Below are positions 10,594 through 21,443 of a stretch of DNA of 64,000 bases, piece after piece. Position numbers and translations under genes: made by a program. The notes beneath the pieces were generated by a model. It worked only from the letters and a program-made list of their open reading frames with translations, did not search any database and was not told where the DNA came from. Source of the DNA: Coptis chinensis (Eukaryota; Streptophyta; Magnoliopsida; Ranunculales; Ranunculaceae); NCBI GenBank assembly GCA_015680905.1, contig CM027378.1:10521001-10585000 (forward strand). Reading direction: 5' to 3'. Position 1 is the first letter of the stretch, and each line of letters opens with the position of its first letter.

Positions 10594-12099
10594 TCAGGGA
10601 GGAGGTAGACCTGTAGCTTGGGGGGGACTCCCACTCGATCCAGAAAACACGTCCGGAGTTCCACCAGACTCAGAAAAGGCGTCTGAACTTCCACCTGCAG
10701 ACCCAGAAACAGAGCCTGAACCCCCAGCAGACCCTGAAAGAGAACCTGAACTCTCACCAGACCCAGAAAAGGCGTCTTGACTCCCACCCGAACTACCTCC
10801 GTTTGAACTCCCACCAGACCCAGATAAGGAGTCTTGACTCCCACGGGAAATTCCTCCGTTTGAACTCCCACGAGCCCGGCCAAAAGCATTCGACATTCTA
10901 TGAGACCTGAAAGTAATTAAATTAAACGAATAAATACAAGAAAATAAATTTATAGTACAAAATGATTAAAAAAAATTGATTCTTGGTCAATGAGCAGCTC
11001 TTACTCTAGCCATTTTTTGTACATATCTGCGAACGATGCGTGATTGCCTGTCATACCACCATGCGGCATTCCACCCATTCCTTCGAATCCTGCGAATGTA
11101 TGCTTTGTGGTTCTTATAGCTTCGTTTGCATGATGACTTGTGCTTCCTGACGCGTGGTTCACTTTATCCTTTACTGATCTTGCCGCATTGTTTGCTTTAC
11201 CGTGCATAGTTCTTGGAGCGTGGTGAGATTTATGAGGGGCTGGCTGTGGTGCGGAATGTGGACTGCCATAAAACCTGAAAACAGCAAAATTTAATAAATC
11301 AGTGCACCCAATGTAAGATTTAAACCTATATTTGTACTATGAAAACATTAATTAAAAAAAAAAAAAAAGCTGTTCGTTATCTGTGAGTTCTTACCCAGTC
11401 ATATCTCCAAAAGATGTGGTGAGATCACCGGTGACATCGCTGTAGAATTTCTTTACAGGTCCAGCCACTTCTATGGCCATACGCTCTGTGGGTCTTATAG
11501 TGCCGCTCCCCTGTTGACCCATGCTTCCTGTGGCGTGGTTCCCTTTAGGCGCATTGTGTGATTTGCCATGCTCGGTCCTTGGAGCATGGTGAGATTTATG
11601 GGGGGCTGGACGTGGGGCAGCATGCGGACTGCCATAAGTCCTGCAAATTGAACCATTGAAAGAGTTGAACACTTTTAAAAGTAATACGTAGTAAATACTC
11701 ACGCAATGATGCAAAGTATATCGATCTGGTTCATGGTCAGTGAGCTTCTTACCCAGCTACATGTCCGAACGACGTGGTGAGATCACCAGTGATATCGTCG
11801 TAGGCGTGTTTTATTGGTGCATGCATTTCTTTAGCCATACGCTTAGGTGTTGCTATAGCGCCGTTTGACTCATCACTCATATATCCTTCGGCATAATTTT
11901 CATTGTCGTTCATAGTTCTTGCAGCGTCGTTTGAACCGTCCATTACGGTTCTTGCGACATTATTCGCTTTATCCTTCACGGTTTTTCCAGGATTGTATTC
12001 GTGATCCTTTGTTTGATAGAAACCAAAACGGGCATATATTGATTCAATCGACATTGCCAATGTCAACGAGAAGAGCAGAATCACCACTGCTTTTGCCAT
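10594..12099 (-). CDS. gene A: secreted modular LEA-like protein, 4 exons, 391 aa
   Basis: Exons on the minus strand are 12099-11753, 11640-11395, 11274-11005 and 10906-10594. All junctions are GT-AG, all introns are phase 2 (112, 120 and 98 nt), and exons 2 and 3 are multiples of three. Residues 1-23 (MAKAVVILLFSLTLAMSIES onward) form a signal peptide. Residues 40-72 hold three 11-residue LEA group-3-like units (TVKDKANNVAR type). Exons 1 and 2 end in TGDLTTSFG; exons 2 and 3 open with YGSPHxAPxPAPHKS. Exon 3 carries another LEA-like unit but has a Gly/Met/His-rich stretch instead of the TGDLTT motif. Exon 4 is a Gly/Ser-rich tail with repeated GGSSDAFS-like units, ending in LPPP. A TATA box precedes the start. 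Gene B is a paralogue with the same architecture. LEA-type repeats are linked to desiccation protection; a secreted role is inference. UNE15-like small LEA proteins are possible relatives. Confidence 0.85.
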
Positions 12100-12204
12100 T
12101 TTCTTTTTCTTATTTCAAATCAATCAACAAAAAACAAGTACAATAACAAGCTCAGTAAGTGTTTCTGTTTGCTACTTTGAAATGAAAATAATGGCAAAAT
12201 CTTG

Positions 12205-12279
12205 TTTATATAGAGGATGGGGTGTGGCTAATTTTGGACTAATGTTGACAGTTTATCTTGCCGAGATTTGTGAATGTCC
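12205..12279 (-). promoter_or_regulatory. gene A promoter: TATA box and conserved block
   Basis: On the minus strand a TATATAAA box lies at 12212-12205, about 105 bp upstream of the ATG. Upstream of it, 12258-12279 is a 22-nt block (plus-strand core CCGAGATTTGTGAATG) found identically upstream of gene B at 46353-46374, while the flanking sequence has diverged. It is a candidate shared regulatory element. Confidence 0.65.
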
Positions 12280-12299
12280 GAACACTTTCTCTCTTTTGC

Positions 12300-12694
12300 A
12301 CTCTTTAATAGAACAATCTTTTCTCGTATAACAATGAGACAATGCAATACTAGAAAATTTTCTTTGGCTATTATGTTAGGCTAAATCTATGGTGCGCGAG
12401 ATGTAGGGTACGCCCTGATATCTCGGCCACTCATACTAAGGAGTGTGTGTGTATTTAATGGCAAAAGTACTGATCCAACGGCCCATATAACCTGCGCACC
12501 ATACGACCTGCGCACTGAAGACATGATCATTATGTTATTGTCCTTAAAGATTTTGTGGTTTGGAATTTTCTGTAGAAAGCGTTGGTGCTAGGTAAGTGAG
12601 TGATCCATATTATATGGTTGACCATGGACTCCATCTTAAGGCCCGGTGCCTATTACTATTAGTCTGTTAGCCACTATTAGGGACCATTTTTTCT
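12300..12694. other. intergenic upstream of gene A
   Basis: No gene. TATGGTGCGC near 12390 and GCGCACCATA near 12497 form a small inverted pair that may mark a degraded MITE, without clear ends or target duplication. Confidence 0.35.
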
Positions 12695-12703
12695 TTCTTT
12701 TTA

Positions 12704-14785
12704 GGGGAATTTTGACTTAACCCCCCACAGATGAGTAGCGGTTTGACTAAACCCCCCATTTTTAAAATCATTTGAGTTTGCCCCCCACTCCGTCAATTTT
12801 GTGTGTAACAGACGTTAGTATTTTAGCTATTGACCATTTTACCCTTATGAAATAGATGTTGCATTACCCCCCACATTAACACGTTAAACCTAACTTTGCG
12901 AAAACCCCCCAAACGTTGCCATTATTTAATTCTTGCACTCTCTCTCTTGTATTTTACCTATTGACCATTTTTCCCTTTCTGACAAATTAAGGGTTTTTTT
13001 TTTTTTTTTTTTCTTCCTTTAGTTAAAACAAATTAAGAGGTTTACTATTAGTTAGTGTAAACCCCCCAAACGTCAATATGATATTTGCATAAACCCCCCA
13101 ATTTTTTAGTTAACAGTAAACAAGAAGAAGAAATCTCACGATTGGGACATAGTTGTTAAGTTTCCAAAGTTCTCACAATTGGAAGGGTACTGAGCTCTCA
13201 TGAACATGATGAAGAAATATTTTCATGGCTTCATACGTGGACCAGCATATGGCAGCTGCAGGAGCATGAAATAACACTCTTGTGAGAACTTTGTGAGAAC
13301 TTTGGAATGTTAAGATTGTCTCTTCCACCTAGAAATGTTAAGATTGTCTCTCATGTCTATCCTATTCTTTGTGAGCAATCCTGTCCATGTCCTCTTACTT
13401 GTTTGGTTATATGTGTATAATTATATTTGTTGAAATCCTGATATTGATTTCTGTTTCCCACTTTACCAGCTCAAAGATTTTGAAAACAAGATTGAAGAGA
13501 TGAACAAAGAACAGGAAGCTTTGATTGATATATTTTCAGAAGAGAGGAAGCGACGTGATGACGACGAGGAGAATCTCAGGAGGAAGTTGAAGGTAAGAAA
13601 CTAGTACGATCAACTTACTGGTTTAATTCATCCAACCGTTTTGCATCCCTTAATTCTTAAGATGCTTTTTCTGATGACTACATTGCTAATGCCACAATGT
13701 GAAGTCTCTATAATAGTAGGATTTCTGCAAATTTTCACATATATAAGCTATAAATAGCAGCTGATTTAAGATGCTTAAGGGGAAAGATACAAATGCAACC
13801 CAAGTATGAAGTGCACAAATAGCTAGCTTATTTTATATACTTTTTGCTGATGAATGGCAAAAGATCTTGTTGCATAAACTTTCCTAGGTAAATGTACTGC
13901 CTCAATTAATATTGTTCTCTTCCATGTTTTTGATTCAGTTGTTGTTTATTCACCAGAATTTTATCCTTGTTTGTTTCTCTTGAAGGATGCGTCGAATACG
14001 ATACAACAATTGCTGGATAAAGTGAAGCAGCTGGAAACGTTGAATTCTCAAAAGTGCAAAATAGAACATTAACAAAAGAAGGGCAACTAGAACATCCAAT
14101 TTGATTATTGTCTGTGATGACGATCGCTACCTTGATCCTCGGAGATATTTCGGCGTGGTTGAACATAAATTTCCACAAAGACCTGACCGAACCTGACTGG
14201 CTGCAGAGGCGTTGAACAGGGCTTGCTTTGTATGCTGCAGCTGCCATATGCTGGTCCACGTATGAAGCCATGAAAATATTTCTTCATCATGTTCATGAGA
14301 GCTCAGTACCCTTCCAATTGTGAGAACTTTGGAAACTTAACAACTATGTCCCAATCGTGAGATTTCTTCTTCTTGTTTACTGTTAACTAAATAATTGGGG
14401 GGTTTATACAAATATCATATTGACGTTTGGGGGGTTTACACTAACTAATAGTAAACCTCTTAATTTGTTTTAACTAAAGGAAGGAAAAAAAAAAACTTAA
14501 TTTGTCAGAAAGGGCAAAATGGTCAATAGGTAAAATACAAGAGAGAGAGTGCAAGAATTAAATAATGGCAACGTTTGGGGGGTTTTCGCAAAGTTAGGTT
14601 TAACGTGTTAATGTGGGGGGTAATGCAACATCTATTTCATAAGGGTAAAATGGTCAATAGCTAAAATACTAACGTCACATTACACACAAAAATTGATTGG
14701 AGTGGGGGCAAACTCAAATGATTTTAAAAATGGGGGGTTTAGTCAAACCGCTACTCATCTGTGGGGGGTTAAGTCAAAATTCCCC
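12704..14785. mobile_element. Pack-MULE-like element with about 550-bp TIRs
   Basis: The left arm (12704-13261) and right arm (14235-14785) are inverted copies with very high identity, differing mainly in a T-run and a few substitutions. The termini are GGGGAATTTTGAC and its complement. A perfect 9-bp direct repeat, TTCTTTTTA, flanks the element (12695-12703 and 14786-14794), the hallmark of Mutator-like transposition. The arms carry many CCCCCC runs. The 970-bp middle holds no transposase but contains a two-exon piece of a MORC-like gene at 13470-14072, so it is best described as a Pack-MULE. TIR similarity suggests recent activity. Confidence 0.85.
13470..14072 (+). pseudogene. captured MORC-like ATPase C-terminal fragment (2 exons)
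   Basis: Two exons remain in frame. Exon 13470-13592 is 41 codons with coiled-coil sequence including EEMNKEQEALIDIFSEERKR and EENLRRKLK. After an intron at 13593-13985 with GTAAG and AG borders, exon 13986-14072 encodes DASNTIQQLLDKVKQLE and a short tail to a stop. The wording matches the C-terminal coiled coil of plant Microrchidia (MORC/CRT1-type) GHKL ATPases, which act in heterochromatin silencing and immunity. The ATPase and S5 domains are absent, so this cannot be a functional MORC. The retained intron means genomic DNA, not a cDNA, was captured. Family assignment is from recalled motif similarity. A transcribed fusion or a regulatory antisense/siRNA role is possible but unproven. Confidence 0.65.
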
Positions 14786-14956
14786 TTCTTTTTATAACAC
14801 AATTTTTGTGCACATCACCCCCATTGACCCGAGCACATAGCTTTCACATCACCCATCCATTTTCTAATATGCAATTTTATTTGGAAATGTCTTCGGTGCA
14901 AATTTATTTATTAATAAAACTTGAGATTAAGATCGGACCTCTATTTATTAGATTTA

Positions 14957-15497
14957 GAGCATTTTTAGGAGAGAAACCAAAAAAACTCTAAATATTTGAA
15001 CCAAACCAAAAAAACACCAACCAATTTCAGAAGGGATATCAAATAGTTGACATCAAATGACGCGGTTTTGGATAAACCACGCTGTATAGCCCATGCAGCT
15101 TTCCCAAAACCGCGCCATAGACTTTCTTCTTTTTTCAAATCTCAAGCCCAAGCCCACGCGGTTTTTTAGAAACCGCGCGATGTGTTGCACATCAACTTTC
15201 TTCTTTCTTCTATTTTCAAATCTCTCGCACAGTTTTTGCAAAACTGCGTGATTGAAGCCCACACTCTAGCCCTAGCCCATGCGGTGTTCAAAAAACCGCA
15301 TGGTTTTTCCAAAACCGCGAGAGAGATTTGATACAACACCAAAGCAAACACCAAATTTTAGCCAATTTGGTATTTTTTTTTTTTGGGTGTTTTTTTGGTG
15401 TTTTCATCAACATGTGTCTCTCCTGAAGATAAAAAAACACCAAATTATTAAAAATCTAGTGTTTGATGCTAGGATAGTGTCTCACGTAAAGATGCTC
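14957..15497. mobile_element. candidate MITE with internal GCGGTTTT hairpins
   Basis: The ends GAGCATTTTTAGGAGAGA (14957) and the complement of TCTCACGTAAAGATGCTC (ending 15497) are imperfect inverted repeats of GAGCATCTTTA type. Flanks are TTA and GTA, so a TWA target duplication is not perfect. Inside, GCGGTTTT/AAAACCGC words occur about eight times between 15060 and 15320 and can form several hairpins. No coding sequence. Confidence 0.5.
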
Positions 15498-15581
15498 GTA
15501 AAGTTTTAAGTACTGATGACAAGATTTGTCCTCATCTTTTTTTTTTTTTTTGAGGAGAGGATAATAATTACAAGCATTGTA

Positions 15582-15875
15582 AATCTCTAGTGCTAGCAAA
15601 AAGGTCAGCATCTATATTATATTCTCTGTAGACATGTATGAAATCAACACGTAACATCCTATATAGTACCTCTTTTATGGCTGCATGAGTGTTCCAACAT
15701 GGTACCAATTCCTTGCGCATCCAGTAAGATTTGAATTGCATTCAAGAGTCAGATGCAAGCAAGATCTTTCTTTTTTGAAGTAGTTCACAACCTTGTAGTC
15801 CTTCAAAAATTGCTTTGAACTCTTGATATAATAGTGACCTTGCCCCTCCTGAACCGGTATATACAAGTAGAACAT
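15582..15875 (-). pseudogene. RNase H-like domain relic
   Basis: Minus-strand translation with frame changes gives LECNSN, then in the adjacent frame VDFIHVYREYNIDADLFA followed by a stop. This matches the C-terminal part of the RNase H-like domain of plant retroelement-derived proteins (usual form ...HVxREaNxxADxLA). Upstream parts are unreadable and there are frameshifts. It is a degraded fragment, probably of non-LTR retrotransposon origin. Confidence 0.55.
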
Positions 15876-16079
15876 CTCTAGCCTCTAATAATGAGGCCTT
15901 CAGTTCTAGTTTGGTCATTAGTCATAGATGTATTAAAATTGAGATTGATTGTGTCTTCTTCAGGTTTAGGCTATATATGCAACTGGTTGAAGAACGTAGT
16001 CAAGTAAGCGGAGCGAACGTTACGGCGGGGATATTTGGCCAAAATGTGATTTGGTTGGTTTATGTCTGTCCTCATTTTG

Positions 16080-16230
16080 CTTCTCTTCGTCTTCCTCTCC
16101 CTCTCCACTCTCTACTCTCCATGCCCTCCTCCCTCTCCCTCTCGCTCTCCATCTCCAACCTTTCGTCTCCAGTTCTCTGATTCCTTCTCCCTCTCTCTCT
16201 CCAACCCTTCGTCTCCAGTTCTCCGATTCT
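16080..16230. repeat. pyrimidine-rich tract with short tandem duplication
   Basis: CT-rich low-complexity DNA. CCAACCTTTCGTCTCCAGTT near 16155 is repeated as CCAACCCTTCGTCTCCAGTT near 16200. Overlapping open frames of Ser/Leu/Pro composition are artefacts of this bias. Confidence 0.7.
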
Positions 16231-17163
16231 CGGCTCACGCTCCCACTGCTATGCAATATACTAGTTTCTAAGTAGCTTCAATTTAATGCCTAAACATCTT
16301 GGTAGCTATACATTAGCTAGAAGCCCGACCCATGTAGAAAAACCTTCATAGTGTTCATGAGAGAGGTGCATACCACTTGCCATGGCTGTGATTTGTGTTC
16401 AAATCTTCTCTGGTTGCACAAACAATTTTTTTTAATATATATGTAACGCCCCAAACCCACTATATCCTAGCTGACCAGCCTAAAATATAATGAGTCGGAG
16501 AACCAGCTACTTAACCATCTCGACAAGTGCCAGAGTAGTCAATTAACCGGTTTACAAAATGACACCATTATTACAATAAGTCAACTACGGGTGATAACGA
16601 ACAAATAAATAAAAACAAAGAGTTCAAGCTCTAACCAAATAATGTTTCAACTCGTCTCTCCATGTGATCAAGTATCAAATATCTACAAAATCGATCTGTA
16701 AGGGCGTAAAAACCATGTGCCCAACAAGTATCACCTACACACTAATCTTTTACATCAAAATAAAAAGAATTACACAGCATAGTATAATAAAAACTTTATA
16801 TTTCATATCACTTCACATAACAGACGAACCTAACATTTAGTTAAAACAAATCAGCAAGCCAACCATATTCCATATTCTTAGACATGACATATATTACAAA
16901 ATATTTAGCGGGTAATTACTATCGTGTAAATATATTTGCATCACCATAATAATCCAACCATCAATAACAAAAGATGAAATAGTCACAAACAAGACAGACT
17001 ATTCCAATTCGGAATCCAACATAACAACTCGACAGCTCACTCTCAACAATCAATCGTCACATAAGAATTAACTTAGCCATGCGTTTAACCTATTACGATT
17101 CAAATATTAAGAGTATAAACTTCTAATTCAAAACAACAATCACTAACAAGATACTAAAATAAT

Positions 17164-18543
17164 GGGTTTTTTAGACATTAGTCCTACTATTACTATGGTA
17201 ATTAGACTTTGGTCCAAAAATGCTGAAATATTAGGTTTTGGTCCTATACATTACTTGGTTGACCGGTCAACTTAGTTGGTATGGGTCATGTCATTTTACT
17301 CTTTTGAAAAGTCGTCACATGTGCTTACAAGTAGGAATAAACTATAATATCTAACTTATAATAAGGACTATGTCCTAACAATGACATTATTATCTGGGTC
17401 AAATACTAACTTATCTTTAAGAGTGAGAAAGGACGATGGTTTAGACAATGTGTATCTTCCAATACTCTTGTTTCAATCTTTTGCAACTCTTCCTTATGCT
17501 ATTTAAGTTTTGTAAGTTTTTCTTCCAGTTCCATATTATATGCCTCGTAGAGAATCAAAAATCAAAAGAAACTAGAAGAATTGTTTAGAAAACACATGCA
17601 TAGAAGAATGAAACTAGAAAAATTGTTTTGAAAATACATGCATAGAAGAAGGAAACTAGAAAAATTGTTTTGAAAACACATGCATATAAGCACTATGGTG
17701 TCGTGAGCATCTCACTACAAAGTAAGTAGTCACAAAAGAAATAAATATTCATCTTTAATTTCAAGTAGGATCTTGGAACATGTTATCCAAATCAATGACA
17801 TAAATGTTCATATAATCTTTACATGTTTGGTCCATTATATATGAGGTGGAACGATGGAACATATTAAGTTTTTACTTAGCTTGATCATTGAATGACAATT
17901 CTACTTTCTGGAATTATACGCACAATCTTTTCCTCGGATACACGTTCTTGATACCTACAGAGATTCAATAAATACACTTGTAAAACATTCATCGATCAAA
18001 AATTGTGTCGTGAAAATATGAACCCTAGCACGATTAAAAATAAACCAACAAGAAAAATCTTTACTCTAATAGAAAATCCTATAGATCCTAAAATAATTAT
18101 AGTGTCCGATGTTGGTTATATGTTGTTTAGTTTCTTATCTATCATACATATTAATATTTATAGCGCAAACAATGCAACTGAAGGCGGTGATTTGAATTTA
18201 TTCCCCACTGAGAGAATTGGTTTATGCAACATATCAGCCAATTTCAAGGCAATTTATTGTAGAACGTGAAAAATACTTTCCTCAATATGGGAATCAAATT
18301 CCATCTGAATGGTCAATTAGAACTCTCAAGTAAAGAATAGTCCTACTTGTAAGTTAGATATTAGAGTTTAGTCCTACTTGTAAGCGCGTGTGACGCATGC
18401 TCAAAAGAGCAAACGACATGACCACAGTCAACTAAGTTGACTGACGGTCAAGTAATAGAAGTAGGACCGAAACCTAATATTTCAATATTTCTGAACCAAA
18501 GTCTAATTCCGTAATAATAGTAGGACCAATGTCTAAAAAACCC
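17164..18543. mobile_element. MULE-type non-autonomous element, 1.38 kb
   Basis: The ends begin GGGTTTTTTAGACATT and are inverted copies for about 200 bp (shared words include GGTCCTACTATTA, ATATTAGGTTT and AACTTAGTTG). A perfect 9-bp direct repeat, TAAAATAAT, flanks the element at 17155-17163 and 18544-18552, supporting Mutator-like transposition. The middle is AT-rich. An 88-codon frame at 18003-18269 has no recognisable domain and is not called. A 42-bp tandem repeat lies at 17568-17693. Confidence 0.8.
17568..17693. repeat. 42-bp tandem repeat, three copies
   Basis: Copies starting GAAACTAGAA at 17568, 17610 and 17652 each contain ATTGTTT and AACACATGCATA or a close variant. Confidence 0.85.
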
Positions 18544-19250
18544 TAAAATAATCAAACACAATATTTAGGAGTGACTTCAAAACCACCATACATTATTATC
18601 AATTTATTTGAAATAAAAAGAAAAGTATGTAGATGTACTTGCCTCAACTATTCATCCTGAAGAACAGTAAGGAAAACGTCTACAAAACTGATCAAAAGTC
18701 ATGAAGTCGCCTTATCGACCTATACAAGCTTCCCCCCTACAAAATATGCTGCCAAGTTGATCAAACTTTGAACTCCAAAAGATCAGAAATTCAGTGGTAG
18801 CTTAGAAAGAATTAGACACTACACCATACATGATTGGAAAGGTCAACGTATCTTGTTTCTAGAAGAACAAACCATGCTCAAAACCGATTTTTGAGGAGAA
18901 AAATCATTTGTATAACTTAAGGGTGTCAAATCTGTGTAAAATCCAATCTACTAATCATAAACTTTGATGAGAAAGGAAGGAATAAAATTTATGTGATTAT
19001 CTAAGGTTCTCCAAGCTGGTCTCTCACCACCGCCATTAAATTGAATTCTAGAAAGAATGAGTCGGGTGTAGGTGCTTCTAACCTCTTTTGTGGGATTATA
19101 TTACCTTGGATCAATGGGTCAATCTGGATTAATCTCCCACCCAAACTTTATGCAAAAATGACCTACACTATAACCAATTAAAAGCCCATTAAGTTATCAC
19201 AAAGCCCATTAAGGACCTACGTTATATCTCTATTACTGAGGTGTTGGAGG

Positions 19251-20746
19251 TGCAAATTCTCATGATTTTATGCCACTCACTGTATGAGTTCATAGTCAAT
19301 ACACTGAGTCTTCCGGCGATCCCCATAATATATACCAAGTATTTGTTGGTTGGTATGAAGTATTTCGGCAATCCCCACAATATATTATATACTTAGGCTT
19401 TCCCTGCTAGCAGGGTGGTTTATGGATAAAAAACGTCCTCTCTTGGGCTTTCCCTGCTAGCCTTTGAGCCCTAGCATAGCTAAAAGGGTACTGTGATCGA
19501 ATAATAAGAAGAACTAGCACAAACGATGTCTTCAAAAGAACAACTAGTCCTCTTACTCCTCTTCTGAAACCTCCTATTACTATGTTCGAGTAGCAATTTA
19601 TGACTCTCGAGCCTACCAGTATTTCTTGTCTGTCTTACTCGTTGATCACCTTGGTGACGAAGCTCATAGTATGGGGACTTCGACCAGACCAGCCATTTGC
19701 TTTGAGACTTTGCTCGTTACCTGTTGCCCAGACTGATGGGGAAGAAAGGTTTAGATTTAGAAGAAATGATACAGAAATCCATGATAGAAGAAAAGAATGA
19801 ATGAGATTAAGGAATTAGACGAACAAGAAATAAAGATTGAAGAGAAAGATGAGTTTTGAAGAAGAAGGAAAATAGGTTATGAGATAATCTGATAATTGAA
19901 TTGATTGAATAATTGAATACCTGAAATAACTAACATTGGCCTCCTTATATAGACAGACCAAACTTGATAACTAAGAAGCCTAGACTTCTAAATCTAATTA
20001 AACTCAATAAAAGAAACTACTAAATCAAATTAATAATTTATACTAATGGAAATACCTAAAAGTGGACCTTCTCATCCTACATCACGGACTAATATCCATG
20101 ACTCCATTGACTCCAAGATGCTTTGCGCCTACAACTTTCTCATCGTTTAAGCCCCTGGAGTTGTTCGCCTATGATGGCTATAGAAAACACTCTGTGACAA
20201 GACCTGATTCACTATATTAGGCCTTTGTGTGAGCCCCCATAATTTTCTTATTCTTCTTCATCCGATGAAAGGATGGAGTGAGATGGATGGGCAATGGAAG
20301 GAGTCTCAATAAAATAGGTTCGTAAGGCTAGAGACACAATTTGCTACGAGTTATTTTTCTTCGGCAGTGTCAACTTATGAAACCTCTCCAGGTGTTAAAG
20401 CTAAAGCACTTTGAGTTAGCCGACCTATCTGTCTGGTCGATCTTCTTAGTTGGACTCAACCCTTGCTTATGATGAATATGATGATGTTTGGATTTGCCAT
20501 TTGTAAAGCCACACCAGTAGCTTATGGTTCTAAATAGGACCAAGAACTCCCTCTTATGCCCAGTATGTCACTCCATCCTCTCCGTCAATGTTCTACTCCA
20601 TTTGTCCTATCATCCCCTCCATCCAACTCATTCCCAACCAAGCCACAACATAAGAGGGAGGTGTGGCATATTTTTACTTCAAAAACCTTCCTGGTCGTGC
20701 GTTCCCTCTATGGTATTCCTATTATTGAAATATAGGAATTCTCTTA
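19251..20746. other. intergenic; possible minus-strand LTR fragment
   Basis: No gene. The minus strand near 19945-19960 reads CTATATAAGGAGG, a promoter-like TATA sequence of the kind found in LTRs. Two GGCTTTCCCTGCTAGC words at about 19408 and 19448 form a direct repeat. Limits of any element are not visible. Confidence 0.3.
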
Positions 20747-20947
20747 AATGGATTATCCATTTATGAACATGTTATATAGTGTCTTGACGCAACTTATTTA
20801 GTGTCTTGAACAGCTTATTTAGTGTCTTGCCACGACCATGTTAATAAGCGTAAATGAAAAAGTTGTTCAAGACACTATATAAGCTGTTCAAGACACTAAA
20901 TAAGCTATTCAAGACACCATGTCCGTTAACGGATAATCTGTTTAAAA
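20747..20947. mobile_element. small foldback element with internal repeats
   Basis: About 200 bp. The left half has units TTAGTGTCTTGAACAGCTTA and variants repeated about three times at a spacing of 21-22 bp; the right half has the same units inverted (CAAGACACTAAATAAGCTGT). The outer ends (GGATTATCCATTTATGAACATG and the complement of CATGTCCGTTAACGGATAAT) also pair. The structure is a strong snapback with no coding potential. Confidence 0.7.
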
Positions 20948-21443
20948 GAAGACATGTATTGAAATATTTCCAACTCCACCCCAGGCACAAAAGTCCTTGG
21001 CACATAAGTCCATGATGGTCGATCTCGGGCCAAAGCTTATTAAAATGAAATCAGTGTTCTGATGTTTGTGTCTGAAAGAAGCACTAGTTTGCATTTTCCT
21101 CTTCTGTCGATGTGAGAGCTGCATAAATAACGTAAAACAAAATCATACTATTATGAAGCTTAATCCATGGAAATTGATCACCAAATGATGTACTATACTT
21201 GATTGAGCTGACTTAACCACCTTCTGCCCTTAACTGGGCAACCAGAATAGTTTCACCAGCTGGTATATGACTTCAACAACTATCTCATTAAAAGTCGATC
21301 GATATATTCTCGTTCGCTTCTTTTTTGCCACCTATGGATTTGACTCCCATCCCACTACATTATTTATCTAAACTCTAATAGAAATGAGACGTTCACTCAA
21401 GACCTTGTATTTTGGTAATGAAACGGAATATATATATGGGTTT
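20948..21443. other. intergenic, nothing recognised
   Basis: No domain or repeat structure was identified in this stretch. Confidence 0.35.

Larger units (their letters stand above)
16442..19250. repeat. non-coding repeat-like block beginning TGTAACGCCCC
   Basis: TGTAACGCCCCAAACCC at 16442 resembles LTR or non-autonomous retroelement starts that recur in plant genomes. The block continues, interrupted by the TIR element at 17164-18543, to about 19250 where GAGGTGTTGGAGG could be its diverged end. No coding sequence and no target duplication were found, so the call is tentative. Confidence 0.3.

Noticed and set aside
12385-12530. Possible MITE with GGTGCGC ends
   Set aside because: The inverted words are short, the ends unclear and no target duplication was found.
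13906-14296. Minus-strand frames of 121 and 63 codons
   Set aside because: They overlap the right TIR of the Pack-MULE and the captured MORC exon; no domain was recognised.
16020-16275. Overlapping frames on both strands
   Set aside because: CT-rich low-complexity sequence; Ser/Leu/Pro on one strand and Arg/Glu on the other.
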